Assembly: GCA_963580455.1 (NCBI GenBank)
Contig: OY756966.1
Location: 15,007,001-15,071,000, forward strand
Direction: 5' to 3'
Source: Euonymus europaeus
Taxonomy: Eukaryota; Streptophyta; Magnoliopsida; Celastrales; Celastraceae
Length of the DNA: 64,000 nucleotides
Positions within the stretch are counted from its first letter, which is position 1, and the number at the start of each line of letters is the position of its first letter. Position numbers and translations under genes: made by a program. The notes under the pieces are model-generated. The model saw nothing but the letters and a program-made list of their open reading frames with translations. It had not been told where the DNA came from and did not search any database. Shown piece after piece: positions 35,485-48,099 of the stretch.

Positions 35485-36204
35485 TCCTAGATTATTTCGA
35501 TGCCAAAACACCAACCTTCTATGACAAATAGACAAAACCGTTAAAAGCTCCTCCATAGAGAGAGTTGAGCAACTTCGGACTATCAAAATTGCTCGGGATA
35601 GACTTTTTATTGTTCTTCTATGTTAAATTCTACGAGTCTAAGCTTCCTACATTATTTCGATGCCAAAACACCAACTTTCTATGACAAATGGACAAAACCG
35701 TTAAAAGCTCCTCCATAGAGAAAGTTGAGCAAATTCGGACCATCAAATTTGCTCGTTGTACAATTTCTATTGTTCTCATATGTCAAATTTTACGAGTATA
35801 AGCTTCCTACATTATTTCGATGCCAAAACACCAACTTTCTATGACAAATGGACAAAACCGTTAAAAGCTCCTCCATAGAGAGAGTTGAGCAACTTCGGAC
35901 CACCAAAGTTGGTCGGGATAGACTTTTAATTGTTCTTCTATGTCAAATTTTATGAGTATAAGCTTCCTACATTATTTCGATGACAAAACACCAACTTTCT
36001 ATGACAAATGGACAAAACCGTTAAAAGCTCCTCCATAGAGAGAGTTGAGCAACTTCGGACTATCAAAGTTGCTCGGGATAGACTTTTTATTGTTCTTCTA
36101 TGTAAAATTTTACGAGTATAAGCTTCCTAGATTATTTCGATGCCAAAACACCAACTTTCTATGACAAATAGACAAAACTGTTAAAAGCTCCTCCATAGAG
36201 AGAA
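35485..36204 (+). repeat. Third-set monomers
   Basis: About five monomers with CCAACCTTC, GAGTCTAAGC, GAGCAAATT...AATTTGCTCG and GATGACAAAACACC marks. They resemble 28.2-28.5 kb and join two first-set blocks. Nothing but satellite is seen. Confidence 0.78.
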
Positions 36205-38540
36205 TTGAGCAACTTCGGACTATCAAAATTGCTCGGGATAGACTTTTTATTGTTCTTCTATGTTAAATTTTACGAGTATAAGCTTCCTACATTATTTCGA
36301 TGCAAAAACACCAACTTTCTATGACAAATGGACAAAACCGTTAAAAGCTCCTCCATAGAGAGAGTTGAGCAAATTCGGACCATCAAAGTTGCTCGGTGTA
36401 CAATTTCTATTGTTCTCATATGTCAAATTTTACGAGTATAAGCTTCCTACATTATTTCGATGCCAAAACACCAACTTTCTATGACAAATGGACAAAACCG
36501 TTAAAAGCTCCTCCATAGAGAGAGTTGAGCAACTTCGGACTAACAAAGTCGCTCGGCGTAAAATTTCTATTTTTCTCATATGTCAAATTTTACGAGTATA
36601 AGCTTCCTACATTATTTCGATGCCAAAACAACAACTTTCTATGACAAATGGACAAAACCGTTAAAGGCTCCTCCATAGAGAGAGTTGAGCAACTTTGGAC
36701 TATCAAAGTTGCTCGGGATAGACTTTTTATTGTTCTTCTATGTCAAATTTTACGAGTATAAGCTTCCTACATTATTTCGTGTGCCAAAACAACAACTTTC
36801 TATGACAAATGGACAAAACCGTTAAAAGCTCCTCCATAGAGAGAGTTGAGCTACTTCGGACTATCAAAGTTGCTCGGGATAGACTTTTAATTGTTCTTCT
36901 ATGTCAAATTTTATAAGTATAAGCTTCCTAGATTATTTCGATGCCAAAACACCAACTTTCTATGACAAATGGACAAAACTGTTAAAAGCTCCTCCATAGA
37001 GAGAGTTGAGCAACTTCGGACTATCAAAATTGCTCGGGATAGACTTTTTATTGTTCTTCTATATCAAATTTTACGAGTATAAGCTTCCTACATTATTTCG
37101 ATGCCAAAACACCAACTTTCTTTGACAAATGGACAAAACTGTTAAAAGCTCGTCCATGGAGGGAGTTGAGCAACTTCGGACCATCAAAGTTGCTCGGTGT
37201 ACAATTTCTATTGTTCTCAAATGTCAAATATTACGAGTATAAGCTTCAGAGATTATTTCAATGCCAAAACACCAACTTTCTTTGACAAATGGACAAAACC
37301 GTTAAAAGCTCCTCCATAGAGAGAGTTGAGCAACTTCGGACTATCAAAATTGCTCGGGATAGGCTTTTTATTGTTCTTCTATGTTAAATTTTACGACTAT
37401 AAGCTTCCTACATTATTTCGATGCCAAAACACCAACTTTCTATGACAAATGGACAAAACCGTTAAAAGCTCCTCAATAGAAAGAGTTGAGCAAATTCGGA
37501 CCATCAAAGTTGCTCGGTGTACAATTTCTATTGTTCTCATATGTTAAATTTTACGAGTATAAGCTTCCTACATTATTTCGATGCCAAAACACCAACTTTC
37601 TATGACAAATGGACAAAACCGTTAAAAGCTCCTACATTGAGAGAGTTGAGCAACTTCGGACCATCAAAGTTCCTCGGTGTACAATTTCTATTGTTCTCAA
37701 ATATCAAATATTACGAGTATAAGCTTCCTAGGTTATTTCGATGCCAAAACACCAACTTTCTATGACAAATGGACAAAACCGTTAAAAGCTCCTCCATAGA
37801 GAGAGTTGAGCAACTTCGGACTATCAAAATTGCTCGGGATAGACTTTTTATTGTTCTTCTATGTTAAATTTTACGAGTATAAGCTTCCTAAATTATTTCG
37901 ATGACAAAACACCAACTTTCTATGACAAATGGAAAAAACCGTTAAAAGCTCCTCCATAGAGAGAGTTGAGCAACTTCGGACCATCAAAGTTGCTCGGTGT
38001 ACAATTTCTATTGTTCTCATATGTCAAATTTTACGAGTATAAGCTTCCTACATTATTTCGATGCCCAAACACCAACTTTCTATGACAAATGGACAAAACC
38101 GTTAAAAGCTCCTCCATAAAGAGAGTTGAGCAACTTCGGACCATCAAAGTTGCTCGGTGTATAATATTTATTGTTCTCATATGTCAAATTTTACGAGTAT
38201 AAGCTTCAGAGATCATTTCGATGCCAAAACACTAACTTTTATGACAAATAGACAAAACCGTTAAAAGCTCCTCCATAGAGAGAGTTGAGCAACTTCGGAC
38301 CATCAAAGTTGCTCGATGTACACTTTTTATTGTTCTCATATGTCAAATTTTATGACTATAAGCTTCCTACATTATTTCGACGCCGAAACATCAACTTTCT
38401 ATGACAAATGGACAAAACCGTTAAAAAGCTCCTCCATAGAGAGAGTTGAGCAACTTCCGACCATCAAAATTGCACGGGATAGACTTTTTATTGTTCTTCT
38501 ATATCAAATTTTACGAGTATAAGCTTCCTACATTATTTCG
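36205..38540 (+). repeat. 2.3-kb block, partner of 30,130-32,465
   Basis: The same monomer order as 30.1-32.5 kb but without the 11-monomer tandem copy. It keeps the full-length CCTAAATTATTTCG where 31.8 and 33.6 kb have the four-base loss, so it preserves the state before that deletion. It ends with the D-C-CACGGG trio and a TTTCGATCCC monomer. Confidence 0.8.
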
Positions 38541-39959
38541 ATCCCAAAACACCAACTTTCTATGACAAATGGACAAAACCTTTAAAAGCTCCTCCATAGA
38601 GAGAGTTGAGCAACTGCCGACTGTGAAAGTTGCTCGGGATAGACTTTTTATTGTTCTTCTATGTCAAATTTTATGAGTATAAGCTTCCTAGATTATTTCG
38701 ATGCCAAAACACCAACTTTCTATGACAAATAGACAAAACCGTTAAAAGCTCCTCCATACAGAGAGTTGAGCAACTTTGGACTATCAAAATTGCTCGGGAT
38801 AGACTTTTTACTGTCCTTCTATGTTAAATTTTACGAGTATAAGCTTCCTACATTATTTCGATGCCAAAACACCAACTTTCTATGACAAATAGACAAAACC
38901 GTTAAAAGCTCCTCCATAGAGAGAGTTGAGCAACTGCCGACTGTGAAAGTTGCTCGGGATAGACTTTTAATTGTTCTTCTATGTCAAATTTTACGAGTCT
39001 AAGCTTCCTACATTATTTCGATGCCAAAACACCAACTTTCTATAACAAATGGACAAAACCGCTAAAGGCTCCTCCATAGAGAGAGTTGAGCAACTTCAGA
39101 CTATCAAAGTTGCTCGGGATAGACTTTTAATTGTTCTTCTATGTCAAATTTTACGAGTATAAGCTTCAAAGATTATTTTGAGTCCAAAACACCAATTTTC
39201 CACGACAAATGGACAAAACCGTTAAAAGCTCCTCCATAAAGAGAGTTGAGCAACTTCAGACTATCAAAGTTGTTCGGGATAGACTTTTTATTGTTTTTCT
39301 ATGTCAAATTTTACGAGTATAAACTTCCTACATTATTTCGATGCCAAAACACCAACTTTCTATGACAAATGGACAAAACCGTTAAAAGCTCCTCCATAGA
39401 GAGAGTTGAGCAACTTTGGACTATCAAAGTTGCTTGGAATAGACTTTTAATTGTTCTTCTATGTCAAATTTTACGAGTATAAGCTTTCTACATTATTTCG
39501 AAGCCAAAAAACCAACTTTCTATGACAAATGGACAAAACCGTTAAAAGCTCTTCCATAGAGAGAATTTGGCAACTTTGGACTATCAAAATTGCTCGGGAT
39601 AGACTTTTTATTGTTCTTCTATGTTAAATTTTACGAGTATAAGCTTCCTACATTATTTCGAAGCCAAAAAACCAACTTTCTATGACAAATGGACAAAACC
39701 GTTAAAAGCTCTTCCATAGAGAGAGTTGAGCAACTTCGGACTATCAAAGTTGCACGGAATAGACTTTTAATTGTTCTTCTATGTCAAATTTTACGAGTAT
39801 AAGCTTCCTACATTATTTCGAAGCCAAAAAACCAACTTTCTATGACAAATGGACAAAACCGTTAAAAGCTCTTCCATAGAGAGAGTTGGGCAACTTTGGA
39901 CTATCAAAATTTCTCGGGATAGACTTTTTATTGTTCTTCTATGTCAAATTTTACGAGTA
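38541..39959 (+). repeat. Copy of 34.6-35.5 kb plus GAAGCC dimer expansion
   Basis: The first 0.9 kb repeats 34,631-35,484. From about 39,490 three successive units share TTTCGAAGCCAAAAAACC (near 39,499, 39,659 and 39,819), a 160-bp-step expansion of a mark that is single near 14,710. Intervening units alternate GAGAATTTGGCAAC, GCACGGAATAG and TTGGGCAAC versions. Confidence 0.8.
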
Positions 39960-40756
39960 TAGGCTTCCTAGATTATTTCGATGCTAAAACACCAACTTTC
40001 TATGACAAATGGACGAAACCGTTAAAAGCTCCTCCATAGAGAGAGTTGAGCAACTTCGGACTGTGAAAGTTGCTCGGGACAGACTTTTTATTGTTCTTCT
40101 ATGTCAAATTTTACGAGTATAAGCTTCCTACATTATTTCGATGCCAAAACACCAACTTTCTATGACAAATATACAAAACTGTTAAAAGCTCCTCCATAGA
40201 GAGAGTTGGGCAACTTCGGACTGTCAAAATTTCTCGGGATAGACTTTTTATTGTTCTTCTATGTCAAATTTTATGAGTATAAGCTTCCTACATTATTTCG
40301 ATGCCAAAACAACTTTCTATGACAAATAGACAAAATCGTTAAAAGCTCCTCCATAGAGAGAGTCGAGCAACTTCAGACTGTCAAAGTTGCTCGGGATAGA
40401 CTTTTTATTGTTCTTCTATGTTAAATTTTACAAGTATAAGTTTCCTACATTATTTCGATGCCAAAACACCAACATTCTATGACAAATGGACAAAACCGTT
40501 AAAAGCTCCTCCATAGAGAGAGTTGAGCAACTTCGGACCATCAAAGTTGCTCGGTGTACAATTTCTATTGTTCTCATATGTCAAATTTTATGAGTTTATG
40601 ATTCCTACATTATTTCGATGCGAAAACACCAACTTTCTATGACAAACGAACAAAACCGTTAAAAGGTCCACCATAGAGAGAGTTGAGCAACTTCGGACTA
40701 TCAAAATTGCTCGGGATAGACTTTTTATTATTCTTCTATGTCAAATTTTACGAGTA
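39960..40756 (+). repeat. 797-bp tandem duplication, copy 1
   Basis: Five monomers, starting at a GATGCTAAAACACC unit, are followed by a second copy at 40,757-41,553. The unit is 3 bases short of 5 x 160 because it contains the CAAAACAACTTTC (157-bp) monomer. Other shared marks are CAAAATCGTTAAAAGC, AGAGTCGAGCAAC, TTTTACAAGTATAAGTTTCC and CCAACATTCTATG. The same series occurs around 19.4-20.3 kb. Confidence 0.85.
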
Positions 40757-41553
40757 TAAGCTTCCTAGATTATTTTGATGCTAAAACACCAACTTTCTAT
40801 GACAAATAGACAAAACCGTTAAAAGCTCCTCCATAGAGAGAATTGAGCAACTTCGGACTGTGAAAGTTGCTCGGGATAGACTTTTTATTGTTCTTCTATG
40901 TCAAATTTTACGAGTATAAGCTTCCTACATTATTTCGATGTCAAAACACCAACTTTCTATGACAAAAATACAAAACCGTTAAAAGCTCCTCCATAGAGAG
41001 AGTTGGGCAACTTCGGACTGTCAAAATTTCTCGGGATAGACTTTTTATTGTTCTTCTATGTCAAATTTTATGAGTATAAGCTTCCTACATTATTTCGATG
41101 CCAAAACAACTTTCTATGACAAATAGACAAAATCGTTAAAAGCTCCTCCATAGAGAGAGTCGAGCAACTTCAGACTGTTAAAGTTGCTCGGGATAGACTT
41201 TTTATTGTTCTTCTATGTTAAATTTTACAAGTATAAGTTTCCTACATTATTTCGATGCCAAAACACCAACATTCTATGACAAATGGACAAAACCGTTAAA
41301 AGCTCCTCCATAGAGAGAGTTGAGCAACTTCAGACCATCAAAGTTGCTCGGTGTACAATTTCTATTGTTCTCATATGTCAAATTTTATGATTATATGATT
41401 CCTACATTATTTCGATGCCAAAATACCAACTTTCTACGACAAAAGAACAAAACCGTTAAAAGCTCCTCCATAGAGAGAGTTGAGCAACTTCGGACTATCA
41501 AAATTGCTCGGGATAGACTTTTTATTGTTCTTCTATGTCAAATTTTATGAGTA
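40757..41553 (+). repeat. 797-bp tandem duplication, copy 2
   Basis: It matches copy 1 with scattered changes, for example GACAAAAATACAAAACC near 40,963 against GACAAATATACAAAAC, and GATTATATGATTCC near 41,391 against GAGTTTATGATTCC near 40,594. The right boundary passes into a TTTCTACGACAAATGG unit like that near 21,285. Confidence 0.85.
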
Positions 41554-44500
41554 TAAGCTTTCTAGATTATTTCGATGCCAAAACACCAACTTTCTACGAC
41601 AAATGGACAAAACCGTTAAAAGCTCCTCCATAGAGAGAGTTGAGCAACTTCGGACTATCAAAATTGGTCGGGATAGAATTTTTATTGTTCTTCTATATCA
41701 AATTTTACGAGTATAAGCTTCCTACATTATTTCGATGCCAAAACACCAACTTTCTATGACAAATGGACAAAACCGTTAAAAGCTCCTCCATAGAGAGTGT
41801 TGAGCAACTTCGGACTATCAAAGTTGCTCGGGATAGACTTTTAATTGTTCTTCTATGTCAAATTTTACGAGTATAAGCTTCCTACATTATTTCGATGGCA
41901 AAACACCAACTTTCTATGACAAATAGACAAAACCGTTAAAAGCTCCTCCATAGAGAGAGTTGAGCAACTTCGGACTATCCAAATTGCTCGGGCTAGACTT
42001 TTTATTGTTCTTCTATGTTAAATTTTACGAGTATAAGCTTCCTACATTATTTCGATGCCAAAACACCAACTTTCTATGACAAATGGACAAAACAGTTAAA
42101 AGCTCCTCCGTAGAGAGAGTTGAGCAACTTCGGACCATAAAAGTTGCTCGGTGTACAATTTCTACTGTTCTCATATGTCAAATTTTATGAGTATAAGCTT
42201 CCTACATTATTTCGATGCCAAAACAGCAACTTTCTATGACAAACGAACAAAACCGTTAAAAGCTCCTCCATAGAGAGAGTTGAACAACTTCGGACTATCA
42301 ACATTGCTCGGGATAGACTTTTAATTGTTCTTCTATGTCAAATTTTATGAGTATAAGCTTCCTACATTATTTCGATGCCAAAACAACAACTTTCTATAAC
42401 AAATGGACAAAACCGTTAAAGGCTCCTCCATAGAGAGAGTTGAGTAAATTTGGACTATCAAAGTTGCTCGGGATAGACTTTTTTATTGTTCTTCTACGTC
42501 AAATTTTACGAGTATAAGCTTCCTACATTATTTCGATGCCAAAACAACAACTTTCTATGACAAAATGACAAAACCATTAAAAGCTCCTCCATAGAGAGAG
42601 TTGAGCAACTTCGGACTATCAAAGTTGCTCGGGATAGACTTTTAATTGTTCTTCTATGTCAAATTTTACGAGAATAAGCTTCCTACATTATTTCGATGCC
42701 AAAACACCAACTTTCTATGACAAATAGACAAAACCGTTAAAAGCTCCTTCATAGAGAGAGTTGAGCAACTTCGGACTATCCAAATTGCTCGGGCTAGACT
42801 TTTAATTGTTCTTCTATGTTAAATTTTACGAGTATAAGCTTCCTACATTATTTCGATGCCAAAACACCAACTTTCTATGACAAATGGACAAAACCGTTAA
42901 AAGCTCCTCAATAGAGAGAGTTGAGAAACTTCGGACCATCAAAGTTGCTCGGTGTACAATTTCTATTGTTCTCATATGTCAAATTTTATGAGTATATGAT
43001 TCCTACATTATTTCGATGCCAAAACACCAACTTTCTATGACAAACGAACAAAACCGTTAAAAGCTCCTCCATAGAGAGAGTTGAGCAACTTCGTACTATC
43101 AAAATTGCTTGGGATAGACTTTTTATTGTTCTTCTATGTCAAATTTTATGAGTATAAGCTTCCTAGATTATTTCGATGCCAAAACACCAACTTTCTACGA
43201 CAAATGGACAAAACCGTTAAAAGCTCCTCCATAGAGAGAGTTGAGCAACTTCGGACTATCAAAATTGCTCGGGATAGACTTTTTAATGTTCTTCTATATC
43301 AAATTTTACGAGTATAAGCTTCCTACATTATTTCGATGCCAAAACACCAACTTTCTATGACAAATGGAAAAAACCGTTAAAAGCTCCTCCATAGAGGGAG
43401 TTGAGCAACTTCGGACCATCAAAGTTGCTCGGTGTACAATATCTATAGTTCCCATATGTCAAATTTTACGAGTATAAGCTTCCTACATTATTTCGATGCC
43501 AAAACACCAACTTTCTATGACAAATGGAAAAAACCGTTAAAAGCTCCTCCATAGAGAGAGTTGAGCAACTTCAGACCATCAAAGTTGCTCGGTATACAAT
43601 TTCTATTGTTCTCATATGTCAAATTTTACGAGTATAAGCTTCCTACATTATTTCGATGCCAAAACACCAACTTTCTATGACAAATAGACAAAACCGTTAA
43701 AAGCTCCTCCATAGAGAGTGTTGAGCAACTTCGGACTATCAAAGTTGCTCGGGATAGACTTTTTATTGTTCTTCTATGTCAAATTTTACGAGTATAAGCT
43801 TCCTACATTATTTCGATGCCAAAACAACAACTTTCTATGACAAATGGACAAAACCATTAAAAGCTCCTCCATAGAGAGAGTTGAGCAACTTCGGACTATC
43901 AAAGTTGCTCGGGATAGACTTTTAATTGTTCTTCTATGTCAAATTTTATGAGTATATGATTCCTACATTATATCGATGCCAAAACAACAACTTTCTATGA
44001 CAAACGAACAAAACCGTTAAAAGCTCCTCCATAGAGAGAGTTGAGCAACTTCGGACTATCAAAATTGCTCGGGATAGACATTTTATTGTTCTCATATGTC
44101 AAATTTTTCGAGTATAAGCTTCCTACATTATTTCGATGCCAAAACAACAACTTTCTATGACAAATGGACAAAACCGTTAAAAGCTCCTCCATCGAGAGAG
44201 TTGAGCATCTTTGGACTATCAAAGTTGCTCGGGATAGACTTTTTATTGTTCTTCTATGTCAAATTTTACGAGTATAAGCTTCCTACATTATTTCGATGCC
44301 AAAACAACAACTTTCTATGACAAATGGACAAAACCATTAAAAGCTCCCCCACAGAGAGAGTTGAGCAACTTCGGACTATCAAAGTTGCTCGGGATAGACT
44401 TTTAATTGTTCTTCTATGTCAAATTTTATGAGTATATGATTCCTACATTATATCGATGCCAAAACACCAACTTTCTATGACAAACGAACAAAACCGTTAA

Positions 44501-45071
44501 AAGCTCCTCCATAGAGAGAGTTGAGCAACTTCGGACTATCAAAATTGCTCGGGATAGACATTTTATTATTCTTCTATGTCAAATTTTACGAGTATAAGCT
44601 TCCTACATTATTTCAATGCCAAAACACCAACTTTCTATGACAAATGGACAAAATCGTTAAAAGCTCCTCCATAGAGAGAGTTGAGCAACTTCGGACTATC
44701 AAAGTTGCTCGAGATAGACTTTTAATTGTTCTTCCATGTCAAATTTTAGGAGTATAAGCTTCCTAGATTATTTCGATGCCAAAACACCAACTTTCTATGA
44801 CAAATGGACAAAACCGTTAAAGGCTCCTCCATAGAGAGAGTTGAGCAACTTCGGACTATAAAAATTGCTCGGAATAGACTTTTTATTGTTCTTCTATATC
44901 AAATTTTACGAGTATAAGCTTCCTACATTATTTCAATGCCAAAACACCAACTTTCTATGACAAATAGAAAAAACCGTTAAAAGCTCCTCCATAGAGGGAG
45001 TTGAGCAACTTCGGACCATCAAAGTTGCTCGGTGTACAATTTCTATTGTTCTCATATGTCAAATTTTACGA
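41554..45071 (+). repeat. Second-set satellite, related to 20-25 kb
   Basis: About 22 monomers with the same marks as 20-25 kb: GAGAGTGTTGAGC, ATCCAAATTGCTCGGGCTAG (near 41,978 and 42,779), CAAACGAACAAAACC and TATATGATTCC. Units carrying GACATTTTATT and TATATCGATGCC occur at 43.9-44.1 kb and again at 44.4-44.6 kb (shift about 480 bp, three monomers). One monomer near 42,475 has an extra T in GACTTTTTTATTG. No gene is visible on either strand. Confidence 0.8.
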
Positions 45072-45946
45072 GTATAAGCTTCAGAGATTATTTAAATGCC
45101 AAAACACCAACTTTCTATGACAAATGGACAAAACCGTTAAAAGCTCCTCCATAGAGAGAGTTGAGCAACTTCGGACTATCAAAATTGCTCGGGATAGACT
45201 TTTTATTGTTCTTCTATGTTAAATTTTACGAGTATAAGCTTCCTACATTATTTCGATGCCAAAAAACCAACTTTCTATGACAAATGGACAAAACCGTTAA
45301 AAGCTCCTCCATAAAGAGAGTTGAGCAACTTCGGACCATCAAAGTTGCTCGGTGTATAATATTTTATTGTTCTCATATGTCAAATTTTACGAGTATAAGC
45401 TTCCTACATTATTTCGATGCCAAAACAACAACTTTCTATGACAAATGGACAAAACCGTTAAAAGCTCCTCCATAGAGAGAGTTGAGCAACTTCGGACTAT
45501 CAAAGTTGCTCGGGATAGACTTTTAATTGTTTTTCTATGTCAAATTTTATGAGTATAAGCTTCCAAGATTATTTCGATGCCAAAACACCAACTTTCTATG
45601 ACAAATGGACAAAACCGTTAAAAGCTCCTCCATAGATAGAGTTGAGCAACTTCGGACTAACAAAATTGCTCGGGATAGACTTTTTATTGTTCTTCTATAT
45701 CAAATTTTACGAGTATAAGCTTCCTACATTATTTCGATGGCAAAACACCAACTTTCTATGACAAATGGACAAAACCGTTAAAAGCTCCTTCATAGAGAGA
45801 GTTGAGCAATTTCGGACTGTGAAAGTTGCTCGGGATAGACTTTTTATTGTTCTTCTATATCAAATTTTACGAGTATAAGGTTCCTAGATTATTTCGATGC
45901 CAAAACACCAACTTTCTTTGAGAAATGGACAAAACCGTTAAAAGCT
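45072..45946 (+). repeat. Block shared with 25,400-26,275
   Basis: Partner of the block at 25.4 kb, with GATGCCAAAAAACC, ATAATATTTTATTG, CAACAACTTTC, TTCCAAGATT, CATAGATAGAG and GAGCAATTTCGGACTGTG units in the same order. The conservation of a six-monomer order across nearly 20 kb indicates segmental copying. It runs into the 440-bp out-of-register duplication at its right end. Confidence 0.8.
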
Positions 45947-46036
45947 CCTCCATAGATAGAGTTGAGCAACTTCGGACTAACAAAATTTATGAGTATAAGC
46001 TTCCAAGATTATTTCGATGCCAAAACACCAACTTTC
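45917..46036 (+). repeat. Truncated 120-bp monomer at a duplication junction
   Basis: The unit reads CGGACTAACAAAATTTATGA, jumping from the right arm of the dyad straight into the AAATTTTATGAG tail and losing 40 bp (dyad end and spacer). The parent sequences read CAAAATTGCTCG and TCAAATTTTATGAG, so the join falls in a few shared bases (AAATT). Downstream, 45,986-46,330 repeats 45,546-45,890 at a shift of 440 bp, three monomers minus the lost 40 bp. This is the shortest monomer I found. Confidence 0.88.
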
Positions 46037-46340
46037 TATGACAAATGGACAAAACCGTTAAAAGCTCCTCCATAGATAGAGTTGAGCAACTTCGGACTAA
46101 CAAAATTGCTCGGGATAGACTTTTTATTGTTCTTCTATATCAAATTTTACGAGTATAAGCTTCCTACATTATTTCGATGGCAAAACACCAACTTTCTATG
46201 ACAAATGGACAAAACCGTTAAAAGCTCCTTCATAGAGAGAGTTGAGCAATTTCGGACTGTGAAAGTTGCTCGGGATAGACTTTTTATTGTTCTTCTATGT
46301 CAAATTTTACGAGTATAAGGTTCCTACATTATTTCGATGC

Positions 46341-48099
46341 CAAAACACCAACTTTCTATGACAAATGGACAAAACCGTTAAAAGCTCCTCCATAGAGAGA
46401 GTTGAGTAAATTCGGACCATCAAAGTTGCTCGGTGTACAATTTCTATTCTTCTCATATGTCAAATTTTGCGAGTATAAGCTTCCTACATTATTTCGATGC
46501 CAAAACACCAACTTTCTATGACAAATGGACAAAACCGTTAAAAGCTCCTCCAAAGAGAGAGTTGAGCAACGTCGGACCATCAAAGTTGCTCGGTGTACAA
46601 TTTCTATTGTTCTCATATGTCAAATTTTACGAGTATAAGCTTCCTAGATTATTTCGACGCCAAAACACCAACCTTCTATGACAAATAGACAAAACCGTTA
46701 AAAGCTCCTCCATAGAGAGAGTTGAGCAACTTCGGACTATCAAAATTGCTCGGGATAGACTTTTTATTGTTCTTCTATGTTAAATTCTACGAGTCTAAGC
46801 TTCCTACATTATTTCGATGCCAAACACCAACTTTCTATGACAAATGGACAAAACCGTTAAAAGCTCCTCCATAGAGAGAGTTGAGCAAATTCGGACCATC
46901 AAATTTGCTCGTTGTACAATTTCTATTGTTCTCATATGTCAAATTTTACGAGTATAAGCTTCCTACATTATTTCGATGCCAAAACACCAACTTTCTATGA
47001 CAAATGGACAAAACAGTTAAAAGCTCCTCCATAGAGAGAGTTGAGCAACTTCGGACCATCAAAGTTGCTCGGGATAGACTTTTAATTGTTCTTCTTTGTC
47101 AAATTTTATGAGTATAAGCTTCCTACATTATTTCGATGCCAAAACACCAACTTTCTATGACAAATGGACAAAACCGTTAAAAGCTCCTCCATAGAGAGAG
47201 TTGAGCAACTTCGGACTATCAAAGTTGCTCGGGATAGACTTTTAATTGTTCTTCTATGTCAAATTTTACGAGTATAAGCTTCCTACATTATTTCGATGCC
47301 AAAACACCAACTTTCTATGACAAATAGATAAAACCGTTAAAAGCTCCACCATTAAAAGAGTTGAGCAACTTCGGACTATCAAAATTGCTCGTGATAGACT
47401 TTTTATTGTTCTTCTATGTCAAATTTTACGAGTATAAGATTCTTACATTATTTCAATGCCAAAACTCCAACTTTCTATGACAAATGGACAAAACCGTTAA
47501 AAGCTCATCCATAGAGAGAGTTGAGCAACTACGGACTATCAAAGTTGCTCGGGATAGACTTTTAATTGTTCTTCTATGTCAAATTTAACGAGTATAAGCT
47601 TCCTACATTATTTCGATGCCAAAACACCAACTTTCTATGACAAATCGACAAAACCGTTAAAACCTCCTCCATAGAGAGAGTTGAGCAACTTCGGACTATC
47701 AAAGTTGCTCGGTGTATAATATTTAATGTTCTCATATGTCAAATTTTACGAGTATAAGCTTCAGAGATTATTTCGATGCCAAAACACTAACTTTTATGAC
47801 AAATAGACAAAACCGTTAAAAGCTCCTCCATAGAGAGAGTTGAGCAACTTCGGACCATCAAAGTTGCTCGATGTACACTTTTTATTGTTCTCATATGTCA
47901 AATTTTAAGACTATAAGCTTCCTACATTATTTCGACGCCGAAACATCAACTTTCTATGACAAATAGACAAAACCGTTAAAAAGCTCCTCCATAGAGAGAG
48001 TTGAGCAACTTCCGACTATCAAAATTGCATGGGATAGACTTTTTATTGTTCTTCTATATCAAATTTTACGAGTATAAGCTTCCTACATTATTTCGATAC
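46341..48099 (+). repeat. 1,759-bp tandem duplication, copy 1
   Basis: Eleven monomers: TTGAGTAAATTCGG, TTTTGCGAGTATAAGC, CCAAAGAGAGAG with GCAACGTCGG, GAGTCTAAGC, a 159-bp GATGCCAAACACC unit, the GAGCAAATT...AATTTGCTC dyad, TTCTTTGTC, GAACC-free A units, CAAATTTAACGAG and a D-C-CATGGG trio. The next 1,759 bp repeat this almost exactly. Confidence 0.88.
47156..47315 (+). repeat. Reference monomer, spacer type A
   Basis: This 160-bp monomer is close to the array consensus for type A. In order it holds TATGACAAATGGACAAAACC, GTTAAAAGCTCCTCCATAG, AGAGAGTTGAGCAACTTCGG, a perfect dyad, the type-A spacer beginning GGGATAGACTTTT, then TTCTATGTCAAATTTTACGA, the HindIII site and TTATTTCGATGCCAAAACAC. 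Type A usually follows CGGACTATCAAA; here the spacer has the common TTTTAATTG sub-variant. Type A is the commonest spacer in the window by eye. Confidence 0.9.
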
